Below are positions 25,101 through 34,099 of a stretch of DNA of 64,000 nucleotides, one piece after another. The stretch is from Phalacrocorax aristotelis (lineage: Eukaryota > Chordata > Aves > Suliformes > Phalacrocoracidae): positions 11,542,501 to 11,606,500 of the forward strand of contig NC_134281.1 in the NCBI RefSeq assembly GCF_949628215.1, in the 5' to 3' direction. The position numbers and the translations under genes are program-made. Position 1 is the stretch's first letter. Each line of letters begins with the position of its first letter. The notes under the pieces are model-generated. The model was not told where the DNA came from and searched no databases. It saw only the letters and a list, made by a program, of their open reading frames with translations.

Positions 25101-28100
25101 TTTTCTCTCCTTTTACCCAAAAGAAACAGTTACTGGTTTTTAGTTGCCTTGGGCACTCACTATGCATTGTCCCTTTCTTTGCAGATGCAGCCATGGAATT
25201 CATGGCAGATGACCCCAGGATGAAGACTATGGCATGTCCCCTGGCCAACAGTCCCTTGGTGCCCTCACCCAGTTCCAGCTAACTTCTCACCTGCTGTAAA
25301 GATTTTTTCACAAAAGGCAATGGCAGTCCCTGGGCTGTGTAGTTGCCCATCAGGCATCGCAGGGAAGGACCCAGCACCTCAAATACCAAGCACACATGTG
25401 GGAAGAGTCAGGGATTCACTAACAGAAGATTCTACCGCCAGCCTTTTCCCCCTCACCAGAGCAGCGCAAGTATCTCCTTATCCAACCTGTCCCCTCCAGT
25501 CACCTCCATGTGCCCCTGTCCAGCTCATCCTCCTCACAGCAGGACAGCGCTCAGCTTTACACCATCCTGCAACTGTCTGGGGCAAGCCCCAGCTTTGCTG
25601 ACCCAGCGCTGCAGCACTCTCAGCAGAAGGATATGGAAGCCGTTTTCTCCAATCATTCTGAAGTTGTCTAACAAAGAGATGATGTTTTCTCCTGCCTGGT
25701 CCTTCTTCTTCATACTGCTCACCTGGGGGAGGATTCCAAGAAAGCTGCAGTTAGAGACATATATAAGCACAAGGACATGTTGTACCCGTTTTGTCCCATT
25801 CTACAGACTTTCTCTTCTAGGAGCTGGCACTTCATGACAAATCCCATGAAAACAGCATCAGGAAAAACAGGCTCCAAACACACAAGTCTGTTACCAAGGA
25901 ATGAGTTTCTGTATGTTGTCCAGCTCGTGGCCAGGTGGGACCATCACCTTCACAGTGTCTGAATAACTCAAACTGATCCTGCTAATAGTGCCTAGAACAC
26001 TTTCCACTGCTTATTCTACCCCATGCAGGCCCAGAAGGTGCTCCTGCTTGTGCTGGAAGGGGATTCCCCCAAGAACACGCTCCCTGCTCCCAGAAGCAAT
26101 GGCTGTCCATTTCTTTTGCCCCTCTGCACCCTCTGCTCCTTGTCCTCAGAGTGGGGATGGCACTGTCCCTGCTCCGCTGAGAGCAGCAGGTGGGACATCA
26201 CCTTTTAAAACCCACCCCTTCCCTTCAGCAATTTCTTGCAAGGGCGTGCAGAAAGGCAGAGACCTTGTGGTTGTCTTCAGCCACTTGAATCATAGAATCA
26301 TTGAATCATTAAGGTTGTAAAAGACCTCTAGGATCATCACATTCAACCATCAACCCGACACCACCGTGCCTCCTAAACCATGCCCTGAAGTGCCGCATCT
26401 ACATGCTTCTTGAACACCTCCAGGGATGGTGACTCCACCACCTCTCTGGGCAGCCTGTTCCAGTGCCTAAACACTCTTTCAGTAAACAAATTTTTCCTAA
26501 TACCCAATCTAAACCTCCCCTGATGCAGCTTGAGGCCATTTCCTCTCATCCTATTGCTGGTGACTTGGGAGAAGAGACCAACACCCACCTCGCTACAGCC
26601 TCCTTTCAGGTAGTTTTAGAGAGCAATAAGGTCTCCCCTCGGCCTTCTCTTAAAGGAGGCTACCTGTCCTATCAGGTGGAGAGCAGCTTCCACGCCTGGA
26701 GGAAACCAGCAAACTAGGCTTCTTTGGGCTGAAAAAGGGTTATCTATGGGCAACTACTGCAGAAATCTAGAAGATATGGAGTCGTGGTGGAAGGAGTGAA
26801 CACAGGTCTTTCGTACAAGAACCAAGGGGCATAAAACCTAGCACTTGGGAGGTTCAAAAACAAAGCTGAGGAGATGGGTCTTCACGCAGCACCTGGGTAA
26901 TTGGTGGCAGTTCTTGGTTGTCACAGGGTGCTGCAGCTGCTGAAACCAATAGGCCTCTTCAAGGTAAAGCCATTGAGAATTACTGCCCACACAGGCCTCA
27001 CCCTTGGCCCAAGACATTTCCAGCTGGAAGCTGCTGTGGGCCAGGGGAGCATTCAGTGGGAGCAGTACCCTGTGCTTAGCTTGTCTGTACACCCATCTGG
27101 ATATCTGCTGCTGGCCCAGGGTGCTGGGCTAGGTGAAGCCCCGGTCTGCCCAAGCATAGGTGCTGCAGTACCCCCAGCTCTTGCACCAGCCCTGTAGACC
27201 CGCATGGCAAGGTGTATCGGGAGTTTGCTCCCACAGAGCACTGATTGTGGTACAGGATCCTTCCTCTTCACAGCCATAACTGTCAGGATTTTGGTTTGGT
27301 GTGCTGTGCAGCTGCCGATCCGCCTGCACCAGTGCCAGGAGGTTCGTGCTGGTATGACAGAGGTGAGCAGCCATGGAAGCAGGGGAGACCAGATCACCTC
27401 TCCTGGCAGCTCTGCAGGCACCGACCACCTCATGCTGGTGGGAACAGCCCTGGGAACCAGCTACATTGTGCTGAACAGAAGGCGTGTCTTTCAGAGTGAG
27501 TTAGTAATAAATTAAGAGTAAGGCTCGGTCTATACGCAGGATTGTGCTGATGTGTAGAAAAGCAGCCCTCTGATTACATTAAATTAGTGCCACTTGGTAC
27601 TTCCTCTTGCATCACGAAGTCTGGCTCACGTCCGTTTGGACAGGGCCTCCAGATTTACAGGTGCAAACAAAACCTTTCTCAAACCTGTTGGAGAAAGGCC
27701 TCAGAGTAATTTGAAATGCAAAAATTAATGGCTTTTACTCATCTAAAGCTGATGTAACTTTGTATTTAGGCAAACTGGAAGAATTCTAACCACGAACTTT
27801 CTAGAACTAGCAGGTCAAGCCACCTTCAAAGGCTGAGACCCAGATACAGGCACCTAATTACCACATCCATTAGCAAAGGTAGGAGGAAGCTTTCTGACTG
27901 CAGAGTTTTATTACATTTTTGCTACATCCTGCCTTTTTTTTTTTTAGATATTTGCTTTTACTTCAGTATCAGTGTTGTGACAGAGGAATGCCCTCTGAGC
28001 TGTGAACAACACAGATAAAATGGACACACTCCCATCTCCTGTTTAGGAATATTACTTCTTTTTTTTCTGTTAGTTATCTGCCTTATCTTTCTGCGGGTGC

Positions 28101-29301
28101 CTCCAATTTACTGTATTTTGGTCTCTGCTAAAAGAAATGGGCTGACAGGGCAAGTGGGGCACAGCCAGTGTGTCCCATCACGACAGGAGAAAGGAGACGG
28201 TGCCTGTTTCTGAAGCCAGTGCTGAGGCAAGGTGAATACCATGATCATCTAACTTTTTTGGGGGGTTGTTTTCTGCTCCTCAGACTGAGACCTGGAGGGA
28301 GAAGGGATGATGAGACTGATATACTCAGACCTGAACTCAGTGGTCATCCCCGCGGAGCAAACACAGAGACCCAGAGTGTACATACACAGTGGAGGAGAGC
28401 GACCTCATCCTGGGCAGCCTCAGCAAAGCCTTCTCTGCTTTTCAGGACCTTCACAGCTACGTGTTTCTTCCTCCTGGGAAATGAATCACAGCTGCCAGCC
28501 AACATGTGCCAGTGTGGCCCTAACCAGCAGCACCTCCCCTTCTTCCAGGCACCCAGCCCTGGGCCCATGGGTGGCCACTGCCCTCTGACAGCCAGCCTTG
28601 CCCATGGTCTGCAGCACACCAGGCCCGTGGGCACCCCTCCAGCGATGCTGCTGGCATCTGGCAGCACAGCCTCCCCAGGGACCAGCAAGGGACTGCAGAG
28701 AAAAAGGCAGAGCATGGACACTGCAGGGTGTAAACAAGAAGAGCAAATGCAGTGGAAGGGCTGAGCCCACCTCATTTACGTTCTTTGGTTTCCAGGGAGC
28801 AGCTCTGCTTGTTGCACCCCAGCAATCTTGCCGCCAGGTTTGCCCCATGCTCAGGGGATGCCAGTGTGCTCCCAGGCAGGCAGCTGGTCTCCGCTGCTTC
28901 TGCCAGAGGGGCAGGTCCTACCCAGGAGATCAGCCTTCCCACCTCCGCAAAAGACCGTCAGCTCCTCACCTTGTGTCCTGGCACAGCCAGACGGTGGCAA
29001 AGGTGCCACAGCCCAGCTTGCGCAGAGCCTGGTATCGCATGTTGAACACCTCTCCTTCCCGTGTGGGGTGGTGGCCTCCTGCGGGGACCATTGTCAAAAG
29101 ACGTTACTGACATCTCTAAATGTGCTTAGACTAAAAGAGCAGCTGAGGACAGCTCTCCTCCCGGAGGAGGAGCAGCTGGACAGGTCCCGGCAGCCTCCTC
29201 TGGCCTGGGAAAAGCCTGGCACTATCTTGACTGTGGAGCCGTGCGCCTGAGGACTGACCTGTGCGCTGGGCTGCTGGCACCTCCTGCACCTGCTCCTCCA
29301 T
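19007..29301 (-). CDS. Compact SRPK-family protein kinase (11 coding exons, 380 residues, complete)
   Basis: Expected to phosphorylate serines in Arg-Ser repeats of SR splicing factors. Eleven exons join in frame from ATG (29,299-29,301) to TGA (19,007-19,009). Visible: SRPK lead-in [16 protein letters not shown] (residues 15-30), glycine loop LGCGTFATV (36-44), ATP lysine K59, helix-C E74, SRPK blocks [12 protein letters not shown] and VCLVFEVLG, catalytic loop HADIKPEN (161-168, Asp163), DLG (Asp221), YRALEVL replacing APE, ADIWS, SRPK C-terminal insert [20 protein letters not shown] and the final [15 protein letters not shown]. All catalytic residues are present and no frame is broken. Oddities: only about 14 residues precede the SRPK core, and the insert between kinase lobes is about 45 residues instead of the usual couple of hundred. 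An in-frame TGA lies 12 codons upstream of the ATG. One intron looks U12-type AT-AC. It lies directly downstream of PLXNB1 on the same strand. It may be called SRPK3-like; orthology to SRPK1, 2 or 3 cannot be settled here. Confidence 0.9.
20465..20557 (-). CDS. SRPK-like exon 10
   Basis: Exon of 93 bp encoding [20 protein letters not shown] and [10 protein letters not shown]. It matches [20 protein letters not shown]...KYSKEFFTK. Acceptor CTCTGGCTAG, donor CCAG|GTAAGA. Confidence 0.92.
20647..20716 (-). CDS. SRPK-like exon 9: start of C-lobe insert
   Basis: Exon of 70 bp encoding [20 protein letters not shown] and RDD plus one base, matching SRPK [24 protein letters not shown]. Acceptor CCATTTCTAG, donor GATG|GTAGGA. 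Confidence 0.93.
21146..21253 (-). CDS. SRPK-like exon 8: activation segment
   Basis: Exon of 108 bp (36 codons, phase 0/0) encoding [20 protein letters not shown] and [16 protein letters not shown]. It matches [37 protein letters not shown]. Confidence 0.95.
21685..21770 (-). CDS. SRPK-like exon 7: DLG motif
   Basis: Exon of 86 bp encoding [20 protein letters not shown] and [11 protein letters not shown] replaces DFG, as in all SRPKs (KIADLGNACW). Acceptor CTCCATCTAG, donor ACA|GTGAGT. Confidence 0.94.
22949..23111 (-). CDS. SRPK-like exon 6: catalytic loop and shortened spacer
   Basis: Exon of 163 bp encoding [20 protein letters not shown] and PENILLYG. A short spacer of no recognisable motif follows ([20 protein letters not shown]). 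SRPKs have HTDIKPEN; the Thr-to-Ala change leaves catalytic Asp163, Lys165 and Asn168 intact. Most of the kinase's spacer insert is missing here. Confidence 0.94.
25291..25397 (-). CDS. SRPK-like exon 5: hinge region
   Basis: Exon of 107 bp encoding [20 protein letters not shown] and [15 protein letters not shown], matching SRPK [35 protein letters not shown]. Preceded by an AC, not AG, 3' splice site. Donor CAG|GTGAGA. Confidence 0.93.
25398..25634 (-). other. Predicted U12-type (AT-AC) intron in the SRPK-like gene
   Basis: Read on the minus strand, the 237-base intron begins ATATCCTT, the exact minor-spliceosome 5' splice site, and ends ...CTCTTCCCAC (AC terminus). A branch-site-like TCCCTGAC (complement of 25,407-25,414) places its branch A about 10 bases from the 3' end, the short spacing typical of U12 introns. 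The intron is phase 1 and joining its ends restores the SRPK consensus. Confidence 0.85.
25635..25722 (-). CDS. SRPK-like exon 4, ends at the predicted AT-AC intron
   Basis: Exon of 88 bp, acceptor CCTCCCCCAG. Encodes [20 protein letters not shown] and FRMIGENGF plus the first base of a His codon. No GT donor keeps the SRPK alignment. The border ...GGCTTCC|ATATCCTT does, giving [14 protein letters not shown] across the junction. Confidence 0.9.
26287..26650 (-). repeat. CR1 LINE 3' fragment in an SRPK-like intron
   Basis: Minus-strand-oriented CR1 tail: the low end carries the CR1 3'-terminal octamer repeat (complement of catagaatcattgaatcatt). The body retains the end of CR1 ORF2, readable on the minus strand as [20 protein letters not shown]. 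It is 5'-truncated, as most avian CR1 copies are. Confidence 0.92.
28386..28473 (-). CDS. SRPK-like exon 3: ATP-binding lysine and helix C
   Basis: Exon of 88 bp encoding [20 protein letters not shown] and QDEVALLHC, matching SRPK FVAMKVVKSAEHYTETALDE. Acceptor TTTCCCAG, donor TGT|GTATGT. Confidence 0.93.
28970..29078 (-). CDS. SRPK-like exon 2: glycine-rich loop
   Basis: Exon of 109 bp, acceptor GTCCCCGCAG, donor CAAG|GTGAGG. Encodes [20 protein letters not shown] and [15 protein letters not shown], aligned with SRPK1 [32 protein letters not shown]. Confidence 0.92.
29259..29301 (-). CDS. SRPK-like exon 1 (start codon)
   Basis: Encodes [14 protein letters not shown] plus one base of Gly15. 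The ATG sits in GTGCCATGG, a good Kozak context. An in-frame TGA lies 36 to 34 bases upstream, so the start cannot move further 5' within this exon. Donor ACAG|GTCAGT. The start is well supported only if no coding exon is spliced in further upstream. Confidence 0.72.
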
Positions 29302-32300
29302 GGCACCAGGGGATGGAGGCAGTGGGGAACCGGGTCATGGGGCACAGGTGGTGTGATCTTCAGCCTATTACTCCTTTAAAGAAAGTTGGAGAGCTGCAAG
29401 GCAGCCATACCTCTGCTGCATGCCGTGCATGTCAATTCCCTCTTCTACCCCTGCTGCCTCCTCACCCCCTCCTTCCCATCTGCTTCATCAGCCCCTGGAG
29501 CCGGGCTGTTACAAATGCTTTTGGTACTTCACGGAGGCAGGGATTATTTTAAAAGTTCAGAAGAGGAAAGCTGGCAGGCTGGGGCCAGGCAGGGATTCTG
29601 GCTGGGCCAGGGCCAGGTGGGAGGCTCAGGTTTCCCTGTGCCCAGCATGGATTATCAGGGGCTTAGTGGGGACTGTGGGATCCCCTTCCGTGGCTGCAGC
29701 CGGGGAAAGCACCCGCTCCCCATCCCGGTCCTGCCTGAGGAGGGGACACGGACATATCTGGGCTTTTGCTGGCAGGAGGAGCCTCACGCTCCACATGGGT
29801 GCGAAGCAGAGACTGTGTTTTATACACTGCAGTGCTGCACATCTGTCTGCAGCCCAGCCCTGGGCCCCAGAGCATGGGTTTATCTCTGACCATCCCCTGA
29901 TGCCTGAGCGAGAGGCCGTGATGGAGAGGCAGGCTGTTCCTGGGGTTTGTTACTATGACAGCCAGAGGTACAAACACCCAGATGGTGCAGACGGACTGAT
30001 GCAACTGCTGTCCCCCTCCCCTGCCCCACAGCACTGGTGGAGAATTGGCTTGAGCACCAGTCACCTGAAATAGCAGCCCAGAGCCTGTGTTGCTAACTGA
30101 AATATAGATGTAAAGATGTAAGCCACCACAGCTGGGGTATTCCCAACCCAGCCTGGGAACTGTCACTTGCTGTACAGCCAAAGCTCCAGGCTAACACATG
30201 TTGCCAGAGGTCATGACAGGTGATAATAATCCCAGTAGACCATTAGCATGGGTAGAAATATTGACCTTTAAATCCTTCAAATCAGGTCACTAAAGCTAAG
30301 AGCTCATCTGCACCAGAGAGTTTTTAGAAATAGTTATAGTGGGCTGGCAGTGGCGGTGGCAGCAGGAGCCACTGACAGGGAGTTGTTCTGCGACAGTAAC
30401 ATCTTCCAGGTGCTGAGACAGAGGTGTGCCTTCCTCAAAAGACTAAAAGGTTTCTTTTCAGATGCTGATGCTCCCCTCCCAGCATAGCAGCCAGAGCTGC
30501 AGCCTGTCTTTGAGCAGTGAGCAAACTCCCAGCATGTTTCTAATTAAGGGTCAGGCTGGATTGGAGACTTCAATCCTGTCAGGGACAACCCCTATTGCCA
30601 GACCTGGTGTTGCTCCATCCACCCAAGCCCATACAGCAGTCTGAAGGGAGCTCAAAATCTCTCTCCCTCCTTATACTTTCACACCTCTAACCATGGTGTG
30701 TACACTTTTCAGAATCAGTCATTTTTAAGCATAAACCTCCAGGATGCTGCACGTCCATATGGCCCTGCTTTTCAGCAAATGCTTACTAATGTCTTAGCTA
30801 TGAAAGAGGGGAAATCAGAATTGTCCTTATTTGTGCACAGTCTGAGCGTGTCAGGAACCTTGGAAGCTCCTGCACCACCAGAGTCCACCCAAACCCTCTT
30901 CACTCATGTCAGCAGGACAACAGGAGCTGATCTGAGAGCTGGGCAACAACCTTAAAGATTTTATAATGTTGCTCTCTGCTCATCTGCTAAAGGAAAACTC
31001 AGAAGCATGTGGAGGCAGGAGTTCAGCAGCATTTTCCCTAGGTGGATTGTTATGGTCATAGGAGATTTTGGTGGGAAAGTAGGACCCAAAGAGAGGCTCA
31101 GAGCGTAAAACGCATCCTAGCGCTGGCACAGATTGAGCTTTTGGGCAGCTCACCGGGCCCTGGTGTCCTTGCCACGGAGGCGAGGCAGGCCCATCCTCAG
31201 GCGTGCGAGACACTCCCTCCACCCACCCTCGTTACATGGATGCACTGACAAAGGACGAGGAGTGCTGCTCTGCCACTCAATATAGGAGAGTGAAAAGTAC
31301 TTTTCTAAGCTTTGTAATAAAGGACGATCAATGCTCTAAAGTCCTTCATCGCTTAATGGCTTTATGTTAAAAACAACTGTTATTTTGCTTTTGTCATTCA
31401 AAGCTACGTTGTGCAGAACCTACTGGCTTGCTGCAGGCCTGGACCAGGGCAGACAACTTCAGCCCAAAACCATACTGGTCCTGCCTGGTCTGTGAGAGCC
31501 ACGGGCAGGCAGTGGGGCTTCGCCTCTGGCCTGGGCAACACCTGGCCTGCATGGAGGGGTGTATGGAGCTGCCCACCGCTGGTCACGCCTCAAAGCACCT
31601 GGGCCTCAGGAGTCCCAGAGCTCACTAGCGACACGTGCCTTCACCTTCTGCACGAACACAGACCTGGCAAGCCCTCGCTGAACGCAGCATCCCTGCAAGT
31701 CGCAGCACGCAGCAAAAAAGCAGCCCTGTCGGCACACAGGGCTCCAAGCCCCAGGGGCCCTGTGCAGACTTACCATGCAGCAGCTCAGAGGCAGGGCATA
31801 CTGCTCCGTTTGTCATCTGGCTCGTTCTGGAGCTCCCCAAAGTGAGATACCAGCTGGTCCTGCTCTCCTTTTAGTCTGCGCTGCCTGGGAGGGGTGTCCT
31901 TGAGCAGACCAGACTCTTCCTGCATCGCTGGATAGACGTGGTGAGGAGTGGGGCAGGGTATCAGATCACAGCACTGCTTCTGGGAACAACCTTGGCTTCG
32001 GGATAGCTGGAGACCTAGGACAGCTGCGGTGGGTTCACTTTACTGCTGGCCTCTCCCTACCTCCCCCCAGCTTCCCTGGCAGCAGGTCCATCAGCCTGCT
32101 ACAGCTCCACAGGAACTATTTATAGAGGGAAATTCACAGCTCTACTGAGATGGAAAGGGAGAAATCCTTTCCCTCTGTTCCACTATCCCCAGACCCAGAA
32201 ACCATGGGGCCGCCTGGCACTTCCCACCACTCCTGGCAGTGTGTTGGCAGGACTTCTGGCCTAGCCTCGCTGCTGTGGCACCACCTCCTGTCCCCGCCTG

Positions 32301-33529
32301 GCACAACGGCCCTTGACCTGTGCCTGGCAGAGGAACAGGCTCCCCAAGCCCACCCATGTGCTGCACCGGCGGACCTGAGGCACCGCAGCCTCCCCCAGCA
32401 GCGCCCGCACGCAGCCGAACACAAATCATAGTGTGGGGCCTACGCTTCTCCCGTTCTGTTTTCGTGGAGAGCAACGGTGACAGCAGCATCCTCCCTGCTC
32501 ACCCGGCAGCCCTGCCCCACTGAGGTGGGACCCGAGCACCCCAGCACCCGCGCGACACTGAGGAACAAATGGCCACACACAGAGTAAAAATCACTTTTTT
32601 TTTTTTCCCCCGCTGCCACATGCTGCAGCCTCACAGCAGAGCCGGGCATGCCCCGGCCTCCCCCTTGCTGGGGCCCTGCTGTTGTACAGCTCAGGTTTCC
32701 TCGCTGAGGCTTCAGAGACTGAGCTGCAGTCCTGAAGCAAAGGGTTAACACTGCCTAGCAGTAGCTCTGCTGCAGATCCAGGCTGCCAAACCGAGGTCGG
32801 GGCCTCCCAGAGTGTTTCTCCCCTTGCCTGTGCCCCTCTCCTCTCACCTGCCTTCCCCACGCTAAAAATAATGCGAGGGGGCAGAGGCTGCGACAGGCTG
32901 GGTGCTGAGCCAGGGCAGCACCTGGGGGAACAAGTGACTTGCAACCCCTCAAAGGCCAGCAAGAACACACATCTAGGGGAAGGAGGGACTTGAGCAGCAA
33001 CAGTGCGTAGATCAGAGTTGGGAGAAGCAGACTATCTAAAACTGTGCTAGTGAAGGAAAGGCAGCTTTTTGCCTAGGAAGAACTGTGCAACTAGTTTAAG
33101 AATTAAGTTGTTTTGCTAATTTAGGAACGCTGGTTCCTGTCTCACACTGGCGGACAACAGCGATCCACACAAAGCGTACCTTGAGCAACCCCAAGGTTGG
33201 AAAGCCACAATGGGAGCTGTGCGGTGCCCAGTGCCCCCAGTCACAGCTGCAGCTGCAGCCCAGCTCCTGCAGCAGGAAGGAGCAGCAGGGATGGTAGTGC
33301 AGCCCTGGAAGCTGCAGCAGTGTCAGGATGCAGGATGGGCAGTGGAAGGTGGCACAAGGTTACCTCGAAGCAAGCCAGTCTTAGCTCCTGGACTAGGGAG
33401 GAGGGAAAAGCCCCACACTTGCTCCCGGCCTGGCTCCCAGGTCCTGGCGCTCAGAAGGACACAGTTGCCACACAAGAGGTGGATAGATTTTGGGCAATTG
33501 ATCATTGTGCAACACAAGTGTGACACACA
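29302..33529. other. Intergenic region between PLXNB1 and the SRPK-like gene
   Basis: No conserved exon was recognised. It should hold the promoter and any untranslated first exon of the SRPK-like kinase. The only notable motif is the MEF2/TATA-like site at 32,116. Several open stretches on both strands lack splice or homology support. Confidence 0.6.
32116..32125. promoter_or_regulatory. MEF2 consensus / minus-strand TATA box
   Basis: CTATTTATAG is an exact MEF2 site and, read on the minus strand, contains TATAAATA. It lies 2.8 kb upstream of the SRPK-like start codon. About 55 bases downstream on the minus strand is a possible donor GGGAG|GTAGGG (exon border at 32,061). Mammalian SRPK3 is known as a MEF2 target in muscle; the link to this gene is inference. 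Confidence 0.35.
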
Positions 33530-33544
33530 GATTGTATATTAAAA

Positions 33545-33577
33545 TTTATTGATTATTGTGTAAGAATTCTTTTTATT
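33545..33577 (-). terminator. Candidate poly(A) signals for PLXNB1
   Basis: Two AATAAA hexamers on the minus strand (complements of 33,572-33,577 and 33,545-33,550). A GU-rich element (TGTGTGTCACACTTGTGTT) follows just downstream, the arrangement expected for cleavage near 33,530. Confidence 0.55.
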
Positions 33578-34080
33578 AAAATCATTTGGACTCTAAACTG
33601 ATTATTTACAGACAAAACCTCTTATATCACCAATAGATTCCTACATCTCAGAACAGTATCTACAAACAGTTATTACACTATGTAACAAAATTCAGATTTT
33701 TTTTTTCAAGCTTTTTATATTAATTATTAATTCCAATTTGAGAAAGACAGTACCTCGGGTGCTCTAAGCAGAACTCAAGGCGTGGCAGGGCGTAAATGCA
33801 GGTCAGGCCATTCCGTAACAGACAAACACCAAGTCACAAGGCTGGGAGAGGGCAGAGTCACCAGGACAGGGGACCGGGACAAAGACTGTTAGAACAAACA
33901 CATGGGGTGTTCTGGAAACCAAAAGAATCATCCCGACAAGAAAGGCACCAAAAAAGCAGCATCTCACTGCAACTGGGGCACACCCTGAAAAAGAAGTGGC
34001 ATTCCACCGAGGCAGCAGCCTCCGAGAACCCTCTGTTTCCATTCAAAAAAAAGAAAAAAAAAAAGTTAGCCATCTTTTCT

Positions 34081-34099
34081 AAAAAAAAAAAAAAAAAAA
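34081..34099. repeat. A19 homopolymer in the presumed PLXNB1 3' UTR
   Basis: A run of 19 A on the plus strand (T on the transcript strand), preceded 30 bases upstream by another interrupted A run at about 34,045-34,064. Confidence 0.9.

Noticed and set aside
25560-25650. Reading SRPK-like exon 4 further, through LLLRVLQRW, to a GT donor
   Set aside because: It breaks the SRPK alignment and the phase with the next exon, whose VCLVFEVLG supplies the same part of the fold. The AT-AC border fits both.
29386-30181. Overlapping open frames of about 170-220 codons upstream of the SRPK-like start
   Set aside because: No family motif, no splice context, and low-complexity composition; chance open frames in GC-rich intergenic DNA.
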